The notes: a model not told the origin generated them from the letters alone. Counted from the stretch's first letter, positions 16,882-26,295 are shown. The stretch is DNA of 64,000 nucleotides from Halobaculum roseum (GCF_019880245.1 NZ_CP082286.1:1692521-1756520); one strand, 5' to 3'. Program-made: numbers and translations.

Positions 16882-16907
16882 CTGAACGAACGTTCAGAAC
16901 GTTTATC
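16882..16907 (+). promoter_or_regulatory. Operator-like double palindrome and TATA box of the export operon
   Basis: CTGAAC-GAAC-GTTCAG (16882-16897) overlaps AACGTTC-A-GAACGTT (16889-16903); both have perfect arms. The TATA sequence TTTATC (16902-16907) directly follows, so a bound repressor would cover the BRE/TATA region. Gene start 16938 fits a leaderless or very short leader. Confidence 0.65.
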
Positions 16908-16937
16908 GGGTCGGGCGACGTGCACCGATCGAAACCC

Positions 16938-18131
16938 GTGCGAACCCCTTCAGTATCCGTCGTCGCCGGTTGTCTGCTTCTCGTCGTCGCCGGGGTCGCG
17001 GGCGTCGCCGCGCCCGCCGCCGCCGACGCCTTCGTCACGATGACCTCCGACGTGTCCACCGAGGACCCGGTCCCCGACGAGGCGTTCACCGTCACGACGA
17101 CGCTGGCGAACGACGACGACAGCGACGACGCGTACCGCATCACCGATCTGTCGGTCGCGGAGGTACCGGACCGCAACTACGACGAGGACGACGAGGAGCT
17201 GGCCGTCCTCGACGTCTCCGACTCGCTCGGACCCGACACCGAACGGACGTACGACTTCTCGGTCACGCTCGAGGACTCCGGCGAGCAGACCGTCTACGTC
17301 CACGCGACGCTGCTCGGTCCCCGGGCCGAGCGCAAGCACATCGTCCAGCCGGTGACCGTCGACGTCGACCGCCCGAACCCGCAGCTCGAACTCGACGTGA
17401 GCGAGGCCGTCGTCGGCGCCGAGCGGACGGCGAACGTCACCGTCGCCAACGGGCTCAACGAGTCCGTCAGCCAGATCGACGTGCGGGTCGACTCGCCCGC
17501 GGACGCGCTGACGTTCCGGACGAGCAGCCGCGTCCGAGCGACGCTGGCCGGCGGCGACACCGCCGGGTTCACCTTCCCGGTGAAGGCGACCGAGGCCGGC
17601 CAGTTCCCGGTCGAGGTGACGCTCGCGTACACGCTCGACGGCGACCGTCGAACCGTCACGCGGACGTTCGACGCCGACTTCACCGAGCCGCAGAACCCCG
17701 GCGAGATCCGCCTCACGGGCGTGAGCGTGACCCGCGGCCCGGACGGCGTGCTCCAGGTCGCCGGCACCGCGGCCAACGTCGGCAGCACCGACGTGGAGAG
17801 CGTCATCGTCAACGTCGTCGACGGCGACGGGGTTCAGGGGGCCGACCCGCAGCCCGACTACTTCGTCGGCGGCGTGGAGGGGAGCGACTTCGCCTCCTTC
17901 GATCTCAACGCCGAGCTGACCGGGGATCGGACCACGGTGCCCGTCCGCGTCGAGTACGTCGTCGACGACGTCCGTCGCTCGTACACGACCGACGTGCGCG
18001 TGAGCCAGTCCGCGCTCGCGACCCCGACGCCCCGACCACAGACCGGCCCGCTCGGGGGGCTCCCGCTGCTCCCGGCCGCCCTCGCCGCGCTCGTGGTCGT
18101 GCTCGGTGGCGCGCTCGTGCTCCGCCGCTGA
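16938..18131 (+). CDS. Exported, C-terminally anchored protein of an ABC operon
   Basis: 397 aa. A Sec signal peptide (SVVAGCLLLVVAGVAGVAA, cut near AAADA) precedes about 330 residues of beta-rich extracellular sequence resembling COG1361/CARDB-type Ig-like repeats (QLELDVSEAVVGAERTANVT, then VTRGPDGVLQVAGTAANVG). One C-terminal membrane helix ends in VLRR. GTG 16938 is preferred over GTG 16920 because of the TATA at 16902. The stop overlaps the next start (TGATG), so it works with the following ABC ATPase and permease, perhaps as their periplasmic-side adaptor. Confidence 0.75.
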   Translation: MRTPSVSVVAGCLLLVVAGVAGVAAPAAADAFVTMTSDVSTEDPVPDEAFTVTTTLANDDDSDDAYRITDLSVAEVPDRNYDEDDEELAVLDVSDSLGPDTERTYDFSVTLEDSGEQTVYVHATLLGPRAERKHIVQPVTVDVDRPNPQLELDVSEAVVGAERTANVTVANGLNESVSQIDVRVDSPADALTFRTSSRVRATLAGGDTAGFTFPVKATEAGQFPVEVTLAYTLDGDRRTVTRTFDADFTEPQNPGEIRLTGVSVTRGPDGVLQVAGTAANVGSTDVESVIVNVVDGDGVQGADPQPDYFVGGVEGSDFASFDLNAELTGDRTTVPVRVEYVVDDVRRSYTTDVRVSQSALATPTPRPQTGPLGGLPLLPAALAALVVVLGGALVLRR

Positions 18132-18877
18132 TGGCGGGACCAGACGGCCAACCGGGACGCGACGACGCGGATCCCGACGGGGAATCAAGCCGTCCGGTCA
18201 TCGCGGGCCACGACGTGGTGAAGGAGTACGTCACCGGCGGCGAGACGGTGCGCGCGCTGCGCGGCATCGACTTCCGGGTCGACCCCGGCGAGTTCGTCGC
18301 CATCGTCGGCCCGTCTGGGTCGGGGAAGTCCACCCTCCTGAACATGCTCGGCCTGCTCGACGTGCCGACGAGCGGGCTCGTCGAGCTGGACGGCGTCGAC
18401 GTGGAGACGTTCGGCGACGCCGAGCGCACCCGACGGCGCAAGGAGACCATCGGCTTCGTCTTCCAGAGCTTCCACCTCATCCCGACGCTGACGGCCGTCG
18501 AGAACGTCGAGGTGCCGCGGCTGCTCGATCGCACCCCGACGCGGACGCGCGAGGCCGCCACCGACCTCCTCGAACGAGTGGGGCTCGGCGACCGCCTCGA
18601 ACACTACCCCGACGAGCTGTCGGGCGGGCAGAAACAGCGCGTCGCCATCGCCCGCGCGCTCGTGAACGACCCGCGGCTCCTGCTGGCCGACGAGCCGACC
18701 GGGAACCTCGACCGCGACACGGGCGACCAGATCCTCGCTGAGTTCGACGCGATCACCGACGAGGGCGTCGCCGTCGTCACCGTCACCCACGACGATTACG
18801 TCGCGCAGTCCGCCGACCGCGTCGTCAACCTCATCGACGGCACCGTCCGCGAGGACGAGGAGGCGGTCACCGGATGA
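18131..18877 (+). CDS. ABC transporter ATP-binding protein (LolD/MacB type)
   Basis: 248 aa. Walker [11 protein letters not shown]-loop [10 protein letters not shown], signature LSGGQKQR, Walker [13 protein letters not shown] and the switch His in VTVTHD are all intact. The [17 protein letters not shown] region places it in the MacB/LolD/FtsE subgroup, which powers mechanotransmission permeases rather than classical importers. Start overlaps the preceding stop and its end overlaps the permease start (ATGA), so the three genes form a coupled operon. Confidence 0.9.
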   Translation: MAGPDGQPGRDDADPDGESSRPVIAGHDVVKEYVTGGETVRALRGIDFRVDPGEFVAIVGPSGSGKSTLLNMLGLLDVPTSGLVELDGVDVETFGDAERTRRRKETIGFVFQSFHLIPTLTAVENVEVPRLLDRTPTRTREAATDLLERVGLGDRLEHYPDELSGGQKQRVAIARALVNDPRLLLADEPTGNLDRDTGDQILAEFDAITDEGVAVVTVTHDDYVAQSADRVVNLIDGTVREDEEAVTG

Positions 18878-20055
18878 ACCTCCTCGACCGGCTGTGGGGG
18901 GCGTTCCCGGCGTTCCTCATGGCGCGGCGGAACGTGGCGCGCGCGAAGACGCGCTCGGCGCTGGCGGTCGCGGTGATCCTCATCGGCGTCGTCGCCATCG
19001 GCGCCATCGGCGCCGGCGGCGTCGCCTTCCAGGAGTCGCAGTTCGAGACGCTCGGCTCCATCGGCGCCGACCTCCAGGTGTTCGCGGGCGAGGACAACGA
19101 GAACGGCTACCTCACCGCCGCCGACGTGGGCCGGATCGACCGCGTCAGCGGCCAGGCCGAGATCGTCCCCCTGAAACAGGGGAACGCCGACGTGATCGAG
19201 GGCGGCTCGACCGCCGGGAGCGCGACCGTATACGGCGTCGACGAGCCGTCGACGCTGTACGAGGTGCGCGAGGGGTCGATCCCGCCGAACTGGCGCAACG
19301 GCGTGCTCGTCGGGTCGACGCTCGCCGACCGCTACGACCTGCGCCCCGGCTCGAAGGTGACGCTCCGGCGCACGGTCACCGAGGACGGGGAAACCGTGCG
19401 CCGGACTGAGGAGTACCGCGTGACGGCCGTGCTCGCGCAGGGCGGGCAGGCGGACATCGCCAACCCCAACGAGGCGTTCGTGCTCCCCCCCGACGAGTTC
19501 GACGACGACGCATTCGCGCAGGTGATCGTCCGCGCCGAGGACGCGACGGCGGCCAACGAGACGGCGATGCAGATCAAGCGGACGTTCAACGGCCGTCGCC
19601 AGCTGGTCTCCGTCTTCGAGCGCGGCGACGTCGCCGAGCAGATCGACGAGGCGTTCCGGCTGATCAACCTCTTTCTCGTCGGCATCGGCGCCATCTCGCT
19701 GGTCGTCGCGGGCGTCTCCATCGCCAACGTGATGCTCATGTCGGCGATCGAGCGCAGCGAGGAGATCGGCGTGTTGCGCGCGGTCGGCTACCAGAAGCTC
19801 GACATCGTCCGGATCATGCTCGCGGAGGCGACCCTGCTCGGCGTCGTCGGGTCGCTGCTGGGCGGCGCGGTCACGCTCGGGGTCGTCGCGGTGATCAACG
19901 ACGCCTTGCTCGGTGATCCGTTCGCCTTCCCGCCCGGATCGCTGGGGTACGTCGCCGCCGGGATGGTGTTCGGCGTGATCGCGAGTCTCCTCGCGGGGAT
20001 CTACCCCGCGTGGACGGCCGCCCGCGAGCGGCCCGTGGAGGCCCTGCGTGGGTGA
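18874..20055 (+). CDS. FtsX/MacB-like ABC permease
   Basis: 393 aa with MacB topology: one N-terminal membrane helix (SALAVAVILIGVVAIGAIGA), a ~230-residue extracellular domain and three C-terminal helices starting at about residue 265. The end (IASLLAGIYPAWTAARERPVEALRG) is the hallmark FtsX tail. Such permeases extract or export lipoproteins, peptides or antibiotics. It is coupled to the ATPase by a 4-nt overlap. Confidence 0.9.
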   Translation: MNLLDRLWGAFPAFLMARRNVARAKTRSALAVAVILIGVVAIGAIGAGGVAFQESQFETLGSIGADLQVFAGEDNENGYLTAADVGRIDRVSGQAEIVPLKQGNADVIEGGSTAGSATVYGVDEPSTLYEVREGSIPPNWRNGVLVGSTLADRYDLRPGSKVTLRRTVTEDGETVRRTEEYRVTAVLAQGGQADIANPNEAFVLPPDEFDDDAFAQVIVRAEDATAANETAMQIKRTFNGRRQLVSVFERGDVAEQIDEAFRLINLFLVGIGAISLVVAGVSIANVMLMSAIERSEEIGVLRAVGYQKLDIVRIMLAEATLLGVVGSLLGGAVTLGVVAVINDALLGDPFAFPPGSLGYVAAGMVFGVIASLLAGIYPAWTAARERPVEALRG

Positions 20056-20183
20056 CCACGGTCGGCCGGCGGTGCGGTCCGGCGTCGTCGCGGGCGCGGT
20101 GCGGTCCGGCCGCGTCCCGCCCCCCGCCGGCTCCGCCGGCTTCGGGGGGTTCATTACCGCGCGTCCGCGAGGGGAGGCGAGGG

Positions 20184-20831
20184 ATGAGTGACGGTTCGAA
20201 CGGGGGCGTCGACGCGCCAGACGGCGAGGGAGCGCCGGACGTGAACACCCTGATCATGCAAGCGACCTACCGCGCGTTGTGTGAGCACGGCTACGCCGAG
20301 TTGAGCGTCTCGCACATCGCCGCGGAGTTCGAGAAGAGCAAGTCGCTGTTGTACTACCACTACGACTCCAAGGACGACCTCCTCGCGGGGTTCCTTCGGT
20401 TCGCCGGCGACCACTTCCTCGCGATGCTCGACGAGGCCGAGCGCGAGGCCGACTCGCCGGTCGACCGGGTCCGCTCGTTCGTCGACATCTACCTCGGTGC
20501 GGAGCTGGACGAGGAGATGGCCGAGGCGCAGCGGGCGATGATCGACCTCCGGGCGCAGGCGGTGGCCGAGCCCCGGTTCCGCGAGGAGTTCACGCGCATC
20601 GACCGGCACCTCCGCGAGCGACTCGCGACCGCGCTCGCCGACGGCGTCGAGGCGGGCGTCGTCGACGACGTGGTCGACCCGGAGCCGACGGCGACGTGGC
20701 TGCTGTCGGCGCTCTCCGGGGCGATGCTCCAGCGCCACACCGCCGACTACGACGTGGTCACCCCCGTCAGGGCGCAGCTTCACGGCTACGTCGACTACTA
20801 CGCCGTCGACGCCGACGGCGACGGGGAGTAA
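20184..20831 (+). CDS. TetR family transcriptional regulator
   Basis: 215 aa. The N-terminal helix-turn-helix contains YAELSVSHIAAEFEKSKSLL and the typical YYHYDSKDDLL that follows the recognition helix. The rest is a helical ligand-binding domain. Start is ATG 20184 with GGGGAGG 9 nt upstream. It follows the ABC genes by about 130 bp on the same strand and is the natural candidate to bind the palindromes at 16882-16903. The ligand is unknown; AcrR-like control of an exporter is likely. Confidence 0.88.
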   Translation: MSDGSNGGVDAPDGEGAPDVNTLIMQATYRALCEHGYAELSVSHIAAEFEKSKSLLYYHYDSKDDLLAGFLRFAGDHFLAMLDEAEREADSPVDRVRSFVDIYLGAELDEEMAEAQRAMIDLRAQAVAEPRFREEFTRIDRHLRERLATALADGVEAGVVDDVVDPEPTATWLLSALSGAMLQRHTADYDVVTPVRAQLHGYVDYYAVDADGDGE

Positions 20832-20876
20832 CTCGACGAGCACAGCCTTTTCACGCCGCCCGAAGTGTCACCGTGT

Positions 20877-21284
20877 ATGGGAGACGACGAACGACCCGCC
20901 CGTACCGATCGCGACGACGGCCGCTCGCTTTCCCGGCTCGGACGCGTGCTGTTCGGGCTCGGACTCGCGTTACAGGCCTCGGAGGACTTCCGCGACATCG
21001 ACGACTCGATCGAGTACGCCGAGTCCGCGGGCGTGCCGATGCCCGAACTCGCCGCGCCGTTCGCGTCGGGGATGATGCTCGTCGGCGGGCTCGGCCTCGC
21101 GTTTTGGCGGCTCCCCCGCATCGCGACCGGCGCGGTCGTCACCTTCCTCGCGGTGGTGACGCCGACGATGCACGACTTCTGGAACGAGGAGGGCGACGCC
21201 GGCGGCGAGCGCCTCGCCTTCTTCGGCAACCTCGCGATGTTCGGCGCCGCCTTGGCGTTCCTGCGCGAGGCGTATCGGTCGTAA
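20877..21284 (+). CDS. DoxX-like membrane protein
   Basis: 135 aa with four predicted helices. SRLGRVLFGLGLALQASEDF, then ASGMMLVGGLGLAFWRLPR and PTMHDFWNEEG, follow the DoxX family pattern, including the conserved HDFW. DoxX proteins are small membrane proteins associated with redox or thiosulfate metabolism in some organisms, but this one gives no such context. ATG 20877 (MGDDERP) fits better than an upstream ATG at 20865. Confidence 0.75.
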   Translation: MGDDERPARTDRDDGRSLSRLGRVLFGLGLALQASEDFRDIDDSIEYAESAGVPMPELAAPFASGMMLVGGLGLAFWRLPRIATGAVVTFLAVVTPTMHDFWNEEGDAGGERLAFFGNLAMFGAALAFLREAYRS

Positions 21285-21411
21285 CGCTGCTCGGCGAACC
21301 GACCGGCAACCACCTCGACGGCCGTCTCGACCGCCGTCCGTTGATTCCGAATCACGTATCGAATAAAAATCAATAACGACTAAGATGTTTCTCAGTCACT
21401 CACCGGTGACG

Positions 21412-21828
21412 ATGACAAAGGCACTCAAGGCGTCCGGATTCCTCGGATTGGCGGTGATGATGGCGGTCGGACTACATCAGTTCGTTATCCTGTCGGGCGG
21501 GTCGGCGGTTCCGCCGTGGATGATCGGCGGCCACGCCCACCTCGGGGTGTTGTCGATCCTCGCGATCGTGATGGGGTTCGCGGTGCCCGCGCTGGGCGTG
21601 GTCGGGCAGCTCAGAACCGCTGTCACCGGGCTGTTCATCGCCGGGCAGTGGGGGATCCCGGGGATCGTCTGGCTCGGCGAGGGGTTCGGCCTCACGTTCC
21701 TCATGCCGACCGGGTTCCTCTGGGGCGGCGCGCTCATCGCCTCGATGCTCATCATGCTGTACAAGACGGTGACGACGGAGGAGACGGGCGGCGGCGGGCG
21801 CGCAGGCGTCGCCCCGGCGGACGACTGA
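21412..21828 (+). CDS. Four-helix membrane protein of unknown function
   Basis: 138 aa, four hydrophobic segments. MTKALKASGFLGLAVMMAVG opens the first; two His (H25 region GLHQFV and GGHAHLGV) lie at helix ends and could bind metal or haem, which is speculative. The tail is cytoplasmic and Gly-rich. An AT-rich stretch (AATAAAAATCAATAA, about 21362-21376) supplies the promoter. ATG 21412 was preferred over 21385. Confidence 0.65.
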   Translation: MTKALKASGFLGLAVMMAVGLHQFVILSGGSAVPPWMIGGHAHLGVLSILAIVMGFAVPALGVVGQLRTAVTGLFIAGQWGIPGIVWLGEGFGLTFLMPTGFLWGGALIASMLIMLYKTVTTEETGGGGRAGVAPADD

Positions 21829-21889
21829 GTCGCGTTCTCCCTTTCCAGGCGGCCGTTCTCACCTGGCACCTGGTACGCCCGGGCGGTTG

Positions 21890-22831
21890 CTACACGTCGC
21901 GTCGGCCGAACAGCGCGACCGCCGCGAGCGCGAACAGCGCCGTCACGCCCGCAAGCACCGCGACGGAATCGAGCGCGTACTCCCCGCGGACGAGCACCCC
22001 GGTCGGGTCGAGGTACCGCGCCGGCGCGAACGCGCCCACCCACTCGTAGTCGCTGCCGGTGACGATCGCCTCGACGATCCACGTGGCGAAGACGGCGCCG
22101 AGGGCGACCCGCCCCGCGGTGCGGCCGCCGTCGACGGCGACGCCGAGGAACAGGCCGACGGCGCCCCACGCGAGCAAGTACGGCACGGACAGCGCGTGCA
22201 GCGCGAACAGGTCGACCGGCGAGAGCGGCTCCCCGACGGCGACCGAGACACCGTACAGCGCCAGCGGGACGACGACGTTCACGACGAGGATCGGGACCAG
22301 CAACGCGAGGAGGACCCCGCCGAGCACGCTCGCGCGCGGCGCCGGCGCAGACAGCGTCGCGTCCAGCCTGCCGGTGGCGACGCCGCCGGCGACGCGCCCG
22401 GCCGCGACGTACGCGACGTACGCCGCGAGGCCGACGATCCACCCCAGCGTGTAGAACTCGGAGGCGAGCAGCCCGGCGACGCTCCCGAGCGACTCCAACC
22501 CGAACAGCGCGCGCATCGCCGGCGGCAGCGCCTCGGTCATCGCCTCGATGTCGACGCCGGCGGTGACCTGCGGTCCGATCCAGACGTACAACGAGCCGAA
22601 CAGCGACAGCGCGACGGCGGCGACGATCCCCGGCACGACCAGTCGCTCGGCCTCGTAGCGGGCGACCGTGAGCGTCGCTTTCGCCTGACCCGCCGGGTTC
22701 GCCGTGCCCGCGACCACCCGCGACCCGGCCGAGTCGCGGCTGTCGCGGCCGCTGCGGCTGTCGCCACGATTGCGGCCGTCACGGCCGCCGCGACCGTCCC
22801 GGCCCGACCGCGTCGACTCGGCGTCGGTCAC
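21890..22831 (-). CDS. ABC-2 type permease, second subunit
   Basis: 313 aa. An Arg/Gly/Asp-rich hydrophilic N-terminus of about 45 residues (SGRDGRGGRDGRNRGD) is followed by six membrane helices in the ABC-2 arrangement. It is paralogous to the upstream permease: both contain VARYEAER, AxxYVAYxAAG and ALSVPYLL at matching positions. The start is GTG 22831, overlapping the previous stop by 3 nt. Together the two permeases and the ATPase make an exporter. Confidence 0.8.
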   Translation of the reverse strand: MTDAESTRSGRDGRGGRDGRNRGDSRSGRDSRDSAGSRVVAGTANPAGQAKATLTVARYEAERLVVPGIVAAVALSLFGSLYVWIGPQVTAGVDIEAMTEALPPAMRALFGLESLGSVAGLLASEFYTLGWIVGLAAYVAYVAAGRVAGGVATGRLDATLSAPAPRASVLGGVLLALLVPILVVNVVVPLALYGVSVAVGEPLSPVDLFALHALSVPYLLAWGAVGLFLGVAVDGGRTAGRVALGAVFATWIVEAIVTGSDYEWVGAFAPARYLDPTGVLVRGEYALDSVAVLAGVTALFALAAVALFGRRDV

Positions 22832-23613
22832 ACGTCCACCTCCCGGAACCGGAAGGCCGCCGCCGCGAGCAGGAGGGCGGTCGCGCCCAGCAGCACCGCG
22901 GCCCCGCCCAGGTCGTACTCGCCGGCGGTGAGCACCGCGACCGGGTCGTAGTAGCGCGCGGGCGCGACCGCCCCCAGCCAGTCGATATCGGAGCCGGTCA
23001 CGGCGACGCTCACGACGTACGTCGCCGCGATCGCGCCCGCGCCGGCGCCCTCCGCCACCCGACGGTTCGGGGCGAGCACCGAACACAGCGTCCCGATCGC
23101 GGCACAACACAGGAGGTACGGCACCGACAGCGCGTGGACGGCGACCACGTCCGCCAGCGGCAGCGGGTCGTCGATCAGCACCGACCCACCGTAGACGACG
23201 CCGGCGACGACGACGTTCGCGAGCGCCACCGGGAGGAGGCTCGCGGCGTACGTCTCCGCGAGCAGCCGGGATCGCGAGATCGGCGCCGCGAGCACAAGCT
23301 CGACGGTGCCGTCGTCGATCCGACCCGCGAGGCTCCCGGCCGCCAGGTACGCGACGTACGTCCCGAGGCCGAACACCCAGCCGAACACGTACAGCTCCGC
23401 CGCCATGAACCCCGCGAGCGTCCCGATCTGCTCCAACCCGAACGACTCGACGAGCGACGGCGGCAGCTGCTCGGCGTACGCCGTCAGGTCGACCTGTTCG
23501 AGCAGTCCGGGCGCGACGAGCAGCATCATCCCGCCGAAGGCCGCGAGCGACACCGAGACGACCACCGACCCGACGACCCGCCGTTCGGCCTCGTAGCGGG
23601 CGACCTCAAGCAT
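22828..23613 (-). CDS. ABC-2 type permease, first subunit
   Basis: 261 aa, six membrane helices, beginning MLEVARYEAERRVVGSVVVS. The sequence GSLAGRIDDGTVELVLAAPISRSRLL is typical of ABC-2 permeases, where a cytoplasmic loop contacts the ATPase. The start overlaps the 3' end of the ATPase gene by 8 nt and its stop overlaps the second permease, so the order ATPase-permease-permease is translationally coupled. Confidence 0.85.
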   Translation of the reverse strand: MLEVARYEAERRVVGSVVVSVSLAAFGGMMLLVAPGLLEQVDLTAYAEQLPPSLVESFGLEQIGTLAGFMAAELYVFGWVFGLGTYVAYLAAGSLAGRIDDGTVELVLAAPISRSRLLAETYAASLLPVALANVVVAGVVYGGSVLIDDPLPLADVVAVHALSVPYLLCCAAIGTLCSVLAPNRRVAEGAGAGAIAATYVVSVAVTGSDIDWLGAVAPARYYDPVAVLTAGEYDLGGAAVLLGATALLLAAAAFRFREVDV

Positions 23614-24667
23614 CGGTGGACTCCGCGGGGCGTTCCCCGTGCTCGGGCTCGTCGCCGTGGTCGTCGCGGTCCGGACCGTCACCGTGGTCGTCGCGCTCGC
23701 GGTCGTCGTCGGATTCACCGGCTCCGGCCCCGGTCGGTCCGCGGACCGTCGCGCCGTCGTCCGGGCCGTCGTCGTAAAAGCGCATGAACACGGCCTCCAG
23801 CGGCGCCTCCTCGATGGTCAGGTCGCGCAGGTCGAACCGGCCGAGCCAGTCGAGCAGCGGGTCGTACGCGCCGGTGTAGGTGAACGACACCGTCGAGGCG
23901 CCGTCGTCGGCCTCCGCGGCGGCCTCGGTCACCTCGATGTCGTGTGCGTCCGCCAGCGTCACGTCCTCGGGCGCGAGCGGGCTCGCGGCGTGGACGCGGA
24001 CGGTCTTCCCGCTGCGTTCGAGCAGCGCCTCGACGTCCTCCAGGGCCGCCAGGCGTCCGTCGCGAACGATCCCGACGCGGTCGCACACCTTCCGGACCTC
24101 GCTCAACATGTGCGAGGAGAAGAACAGCGTCTTCCCGCGGTCGCGCTCGTCGCGGACGAACCGGTGGAACTGCTCCTGTTTCAGCGGGTCGAGCCCGGTG
24201 GTCGGCTCGTCCATGATCACGAGCTCGGGGTCGTGCATGAACGCGATCACGATCGCGAGCATCTGCCGGTTCCCGCGCGAGTACTCCCCCACGTCGCGGT
24301 CGAGCGGCGGGTCGAACAGCTCCAGCAGCTCGTCGCTGCGAACGTCGCCGCGGAGCCCGGCGTGGTACTCGAGGATCCGCCGGCCGGTGACGCGGTCGTC
24401 GAACGACGGCTCGCTCGGGAGGAAGCCGACGTTCGCGCGCGCCCGTCTGAGCGCGCCGGCGTCGGTGATGTCGGCGCCGAGCACACGCGCGGTGCCGGCG
24501 GTCGGCGACTGAAAGCCCATGAGCGTCCTGATGGTGGTCGTCTTCCCCGCGCCGTTGGGGCCGAGAAAGCCGAACACCTCGCCGGACTCGACGGTAAAGG
24601 AGAGGTCCTCGACGCCGCGGACGTCCCCGTAGTACTTCGTCAACCCGTCGAGTTCGAGTGGCGGCAT
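23606..24667 (-). CDS. ABC-2 transporter ATP-binding protein
   Basis: 353 aa. Walker A GPNGAGKTT, Walker B LVIMDEPTTGLDP and FFSSHMLSEV (switch His) are clear. The signature is YSRGNRQ rather than LSGGQ, a common variant in this exporter subfamily. A C-terminal extension of about 50 residues is a His/Asp/Glu-rich tail (DDDRERDDHGDGPDRDDHGD), possibly metal-binding or simply halophilic. ATG 24667 is preferred over GTG 24688 because the TATA box TATACTGATA lies at 24697-24706. It could be a drug, lipid or bacteriocin exporter. Confidence 0.88.
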   Translation of the reverse strand: MPPLELDGLTKYYGDVRGVEDLSFTVESGEVFGFLGPNGAGKTTTIRTLMGFQSPTAGTARVLGADITDAGALRRARANVGFLPSEPSFDDRVTGRRILEYHAGLRGDVRSDELLELFDPPLDRDVGEYSRGNRQMLAIVIAFMHDPELVIMDEPTTGLDPLKQEQFHRFVRDERDRGKTLFFSSHMLSEVRKVCDRVGIVRDGRLAALEDVEALLERSGKTVRVHAASPLAPEDVTLADAHDIEVTEAAAEADDGASTVSFTYTGAYDPLLDWLGRFDLRDLTIEEAPLEAVFMRFYDDGPDDGATVRGPTGAGAGESDDDRERDDHGDGPDRDDHGDEPEHGERPAESTDA

Positions 24668-24695
24668 CTCTCCGTACACTTGGACCACGGCGAGG

Positions 24696-24706
24696 TATCA
24701 GTATAC
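24696..24706 (-). promoter_or_regulatory. TATA box of the ABC-2 operon
   Basis: Minus-strand TATACTGATA, 29-39 nt upstream of the ATG at 24667. Its position supports that start. Confidence 0.5.
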
Positions 24707-24709
24707 CGC

Positions 24710-25400
24710 CGCTACCCGGAACGCCGGCGACGTGGATCTTCCCGGGCCGTCACTGCCGCGGCTGTCGGCCTCCCGTTTGCAAGGTTCTCACAGTGGCTGT
24801 GGCCGCTGATACCTTCCGAACGACGACCTCTGGTGCTGAGCTGTCCTTGTAGACGGTTCACAGATGGAGAATGCTCCCGGAAGAAACGTCGATGTCGATG
24901 AGTGGCGGGTGAAGAACACGGACTGAGTGGGAACCTTGCGGATTCGTGAGACGCGGAGTATAGCCGAGAGCGGTGTGATCGCGCGGGATGTCACTCGCGG
25001 CTACGCGCTCGCGTTGGGGGAGAACTCGGCCGACAGATCGGTTACACACCCTCCCAGGCTTGCGGTTTCACCCGAGTGTGAATCGACCGTGTTCTCCGTG
25101 CGTCCGTTCGCGATCCCCCTGAGATCCCGCGGACTCGGGTGTCCCTCTCGCCCACACCGATCCCTGTTGGCTGAACGACTCCAGCTACTCGATACAGTGA
25201 TTCATTCCCCGATCGTCGACGTTCCTCCCGGCGGCGATCACCGATCGTGAACCGGTCAGTGCCCCCCGAGCGACGCGCTACCGCTCGCTTCTGCGTCCAT
25301 CCGGCGATATCCGAGTGTGAACCGTCGCGTGGGCTGTCTATCACCCCTGACGGGTGTGGGGCGAGTCTTCACATACGAAGACGGGCCCAGCACGGTTCGA
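24710..25400. other. Gene-free stretch upstream of the HNH gene
   Basis: About 690 bp with no credible gene. It is less GC-rich than the surroundings and holds two copies of CGAGTGTGAA (25074 and 25312) and a small hairpin CACCC/GGGTG just before the HNH promoter. A 28-codon frame around 24843-24926 (reading VDGSQMENAPG then VDVDEWRVKNTD to a stop) looks like the end of a decayed gene, but I cannot assign it. Confidence 0.4.
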
Positions 25401-25401
25401 T

Positions 25402-26295
25402 ATGACCACGAAAGACGACTGTCTTGACGCGTTGCAACGGGCGGCAGATGAATTGGGTGAGCCACCCTCGAAAGCGCAGTACGAAGCACTCGGTTTCACG
25501 CCGTCAGCGTCGACCATCCTTCGACACTGCGGGGGATGGAACGCAGCGAAAGCGGAAGCTGGCTTGGAGACGAACACCTCGACCGGCTCGCGAACGCTCT
25601 CGATGCCGGACGACGTGGAGCTTCCCGAGGGAATGGTCTGGGAGGAACTGAGTCAGGACCAGCGGTGGCATTACCGGAACAGAGCGTGGAACACCCAGCG
25701 GTCACTCGACCGGCGACAGAAGCTCCGGGAGTGGCTCCGGGAGGTAAAGCGGAACAGGGGCGGATGTCGAGAATGTGGCGAATCCGACCCCCAGTGCCTC
25801 GACTTCCACCACCGGAATGCGGCCGAAAAAGACCTGGACGTGAACAAGACGGTCCCGTTCGGCTGGTCGAGAGACAGGATCCGCGCGGAGGTAGACAAAT
25901 GCGACCTCCTCTGTGCCAACTGCCACACGCTCGAACACAGCGATCGACACACGTGGACCGAGAGAATCCCGAATGACCTGCTCGGGGACGGAGTCGAACT
26001 GTCCCGCTCGGATCGCAGGAAGTTACTCCAGCCGGGAGCGTTCGGATTGGAGAAAGCCGACCGACTCCGGCTGTGGACATACGCCTACCAGCGGGAGGTT
26101 GGGTGTCGTGAATGCGATCTCCCTGATCCCGTCCGGCTCCAGTTCCACCATACCGACGACGACAAAACCGCGACCGTCGCCGATCTAATCGGAGCTAGCG
26201 CGTCCACGAATGACGTCCTCCGAGAAGTGAAAAAGTGCGAGGTGCTCTGTGTGAACTGCCATCGAAAGGAACATTCGTCATCTCTCGAGTCCTGA
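25402..26295 (+). CDS. HNH nuclease with homing-associated repeat and two zinc HNH modules
   Basis: 297 aa. Residues 5-55 form a homing-endonuclease-associated repeat (SKAQYEALGFTPSASTILRH, then GWNAAKAEAGL), a DNA-binding unit. Two HNH-like modules follow. The first has C122/C125, H136-H137, C171/C174-H175 and H179; the second has C235/C238, H249-H250, C283/C286-H287 and H291. Two complete CxxC-HH-CxxCH modules in one chain are unusual. Composition is less GC-rich than neighbouring genes. It lies about 100 bp before tRNA-Gln, a common address for mobile genes. ATG 25402 follows a TTCACATA box. Confidence 0.8.
   Translation: MTTKDDCLDALQRAADELGEPPSKAQYEALGFTPSASTILRHCGGWNAAKAEAGLETNTSTGSRTLSMPDDVELPEGMVWEELSQDQRWHYRNRAWNTQRSLDRRQKLREWLREVKRNRGGCRECGESDPQCLDFHHRNAAEKDLDVNKTVPFGWSRDRIRAEVDKCDLLCANCHTLEHSDRHTWTERIPNDLLGDGVELSRSDRRKLLQPGAFGLEKADRLRLWTYAYQREVGCRECDLPDPVRLQFHHTDDDKTATVADLIGASASTNDVLREVKKCEVLCVNCHRKEHSSSLES

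Noticed and set aside
24843..24926. Short frame reading VDGSQMENAPG...VDEWRVKNTD
   Set aside because: Looks coding in style, but it lacks a start and has a stop close upstream. No family is recognisable, so it is only mentioned as a possible gene remnant.
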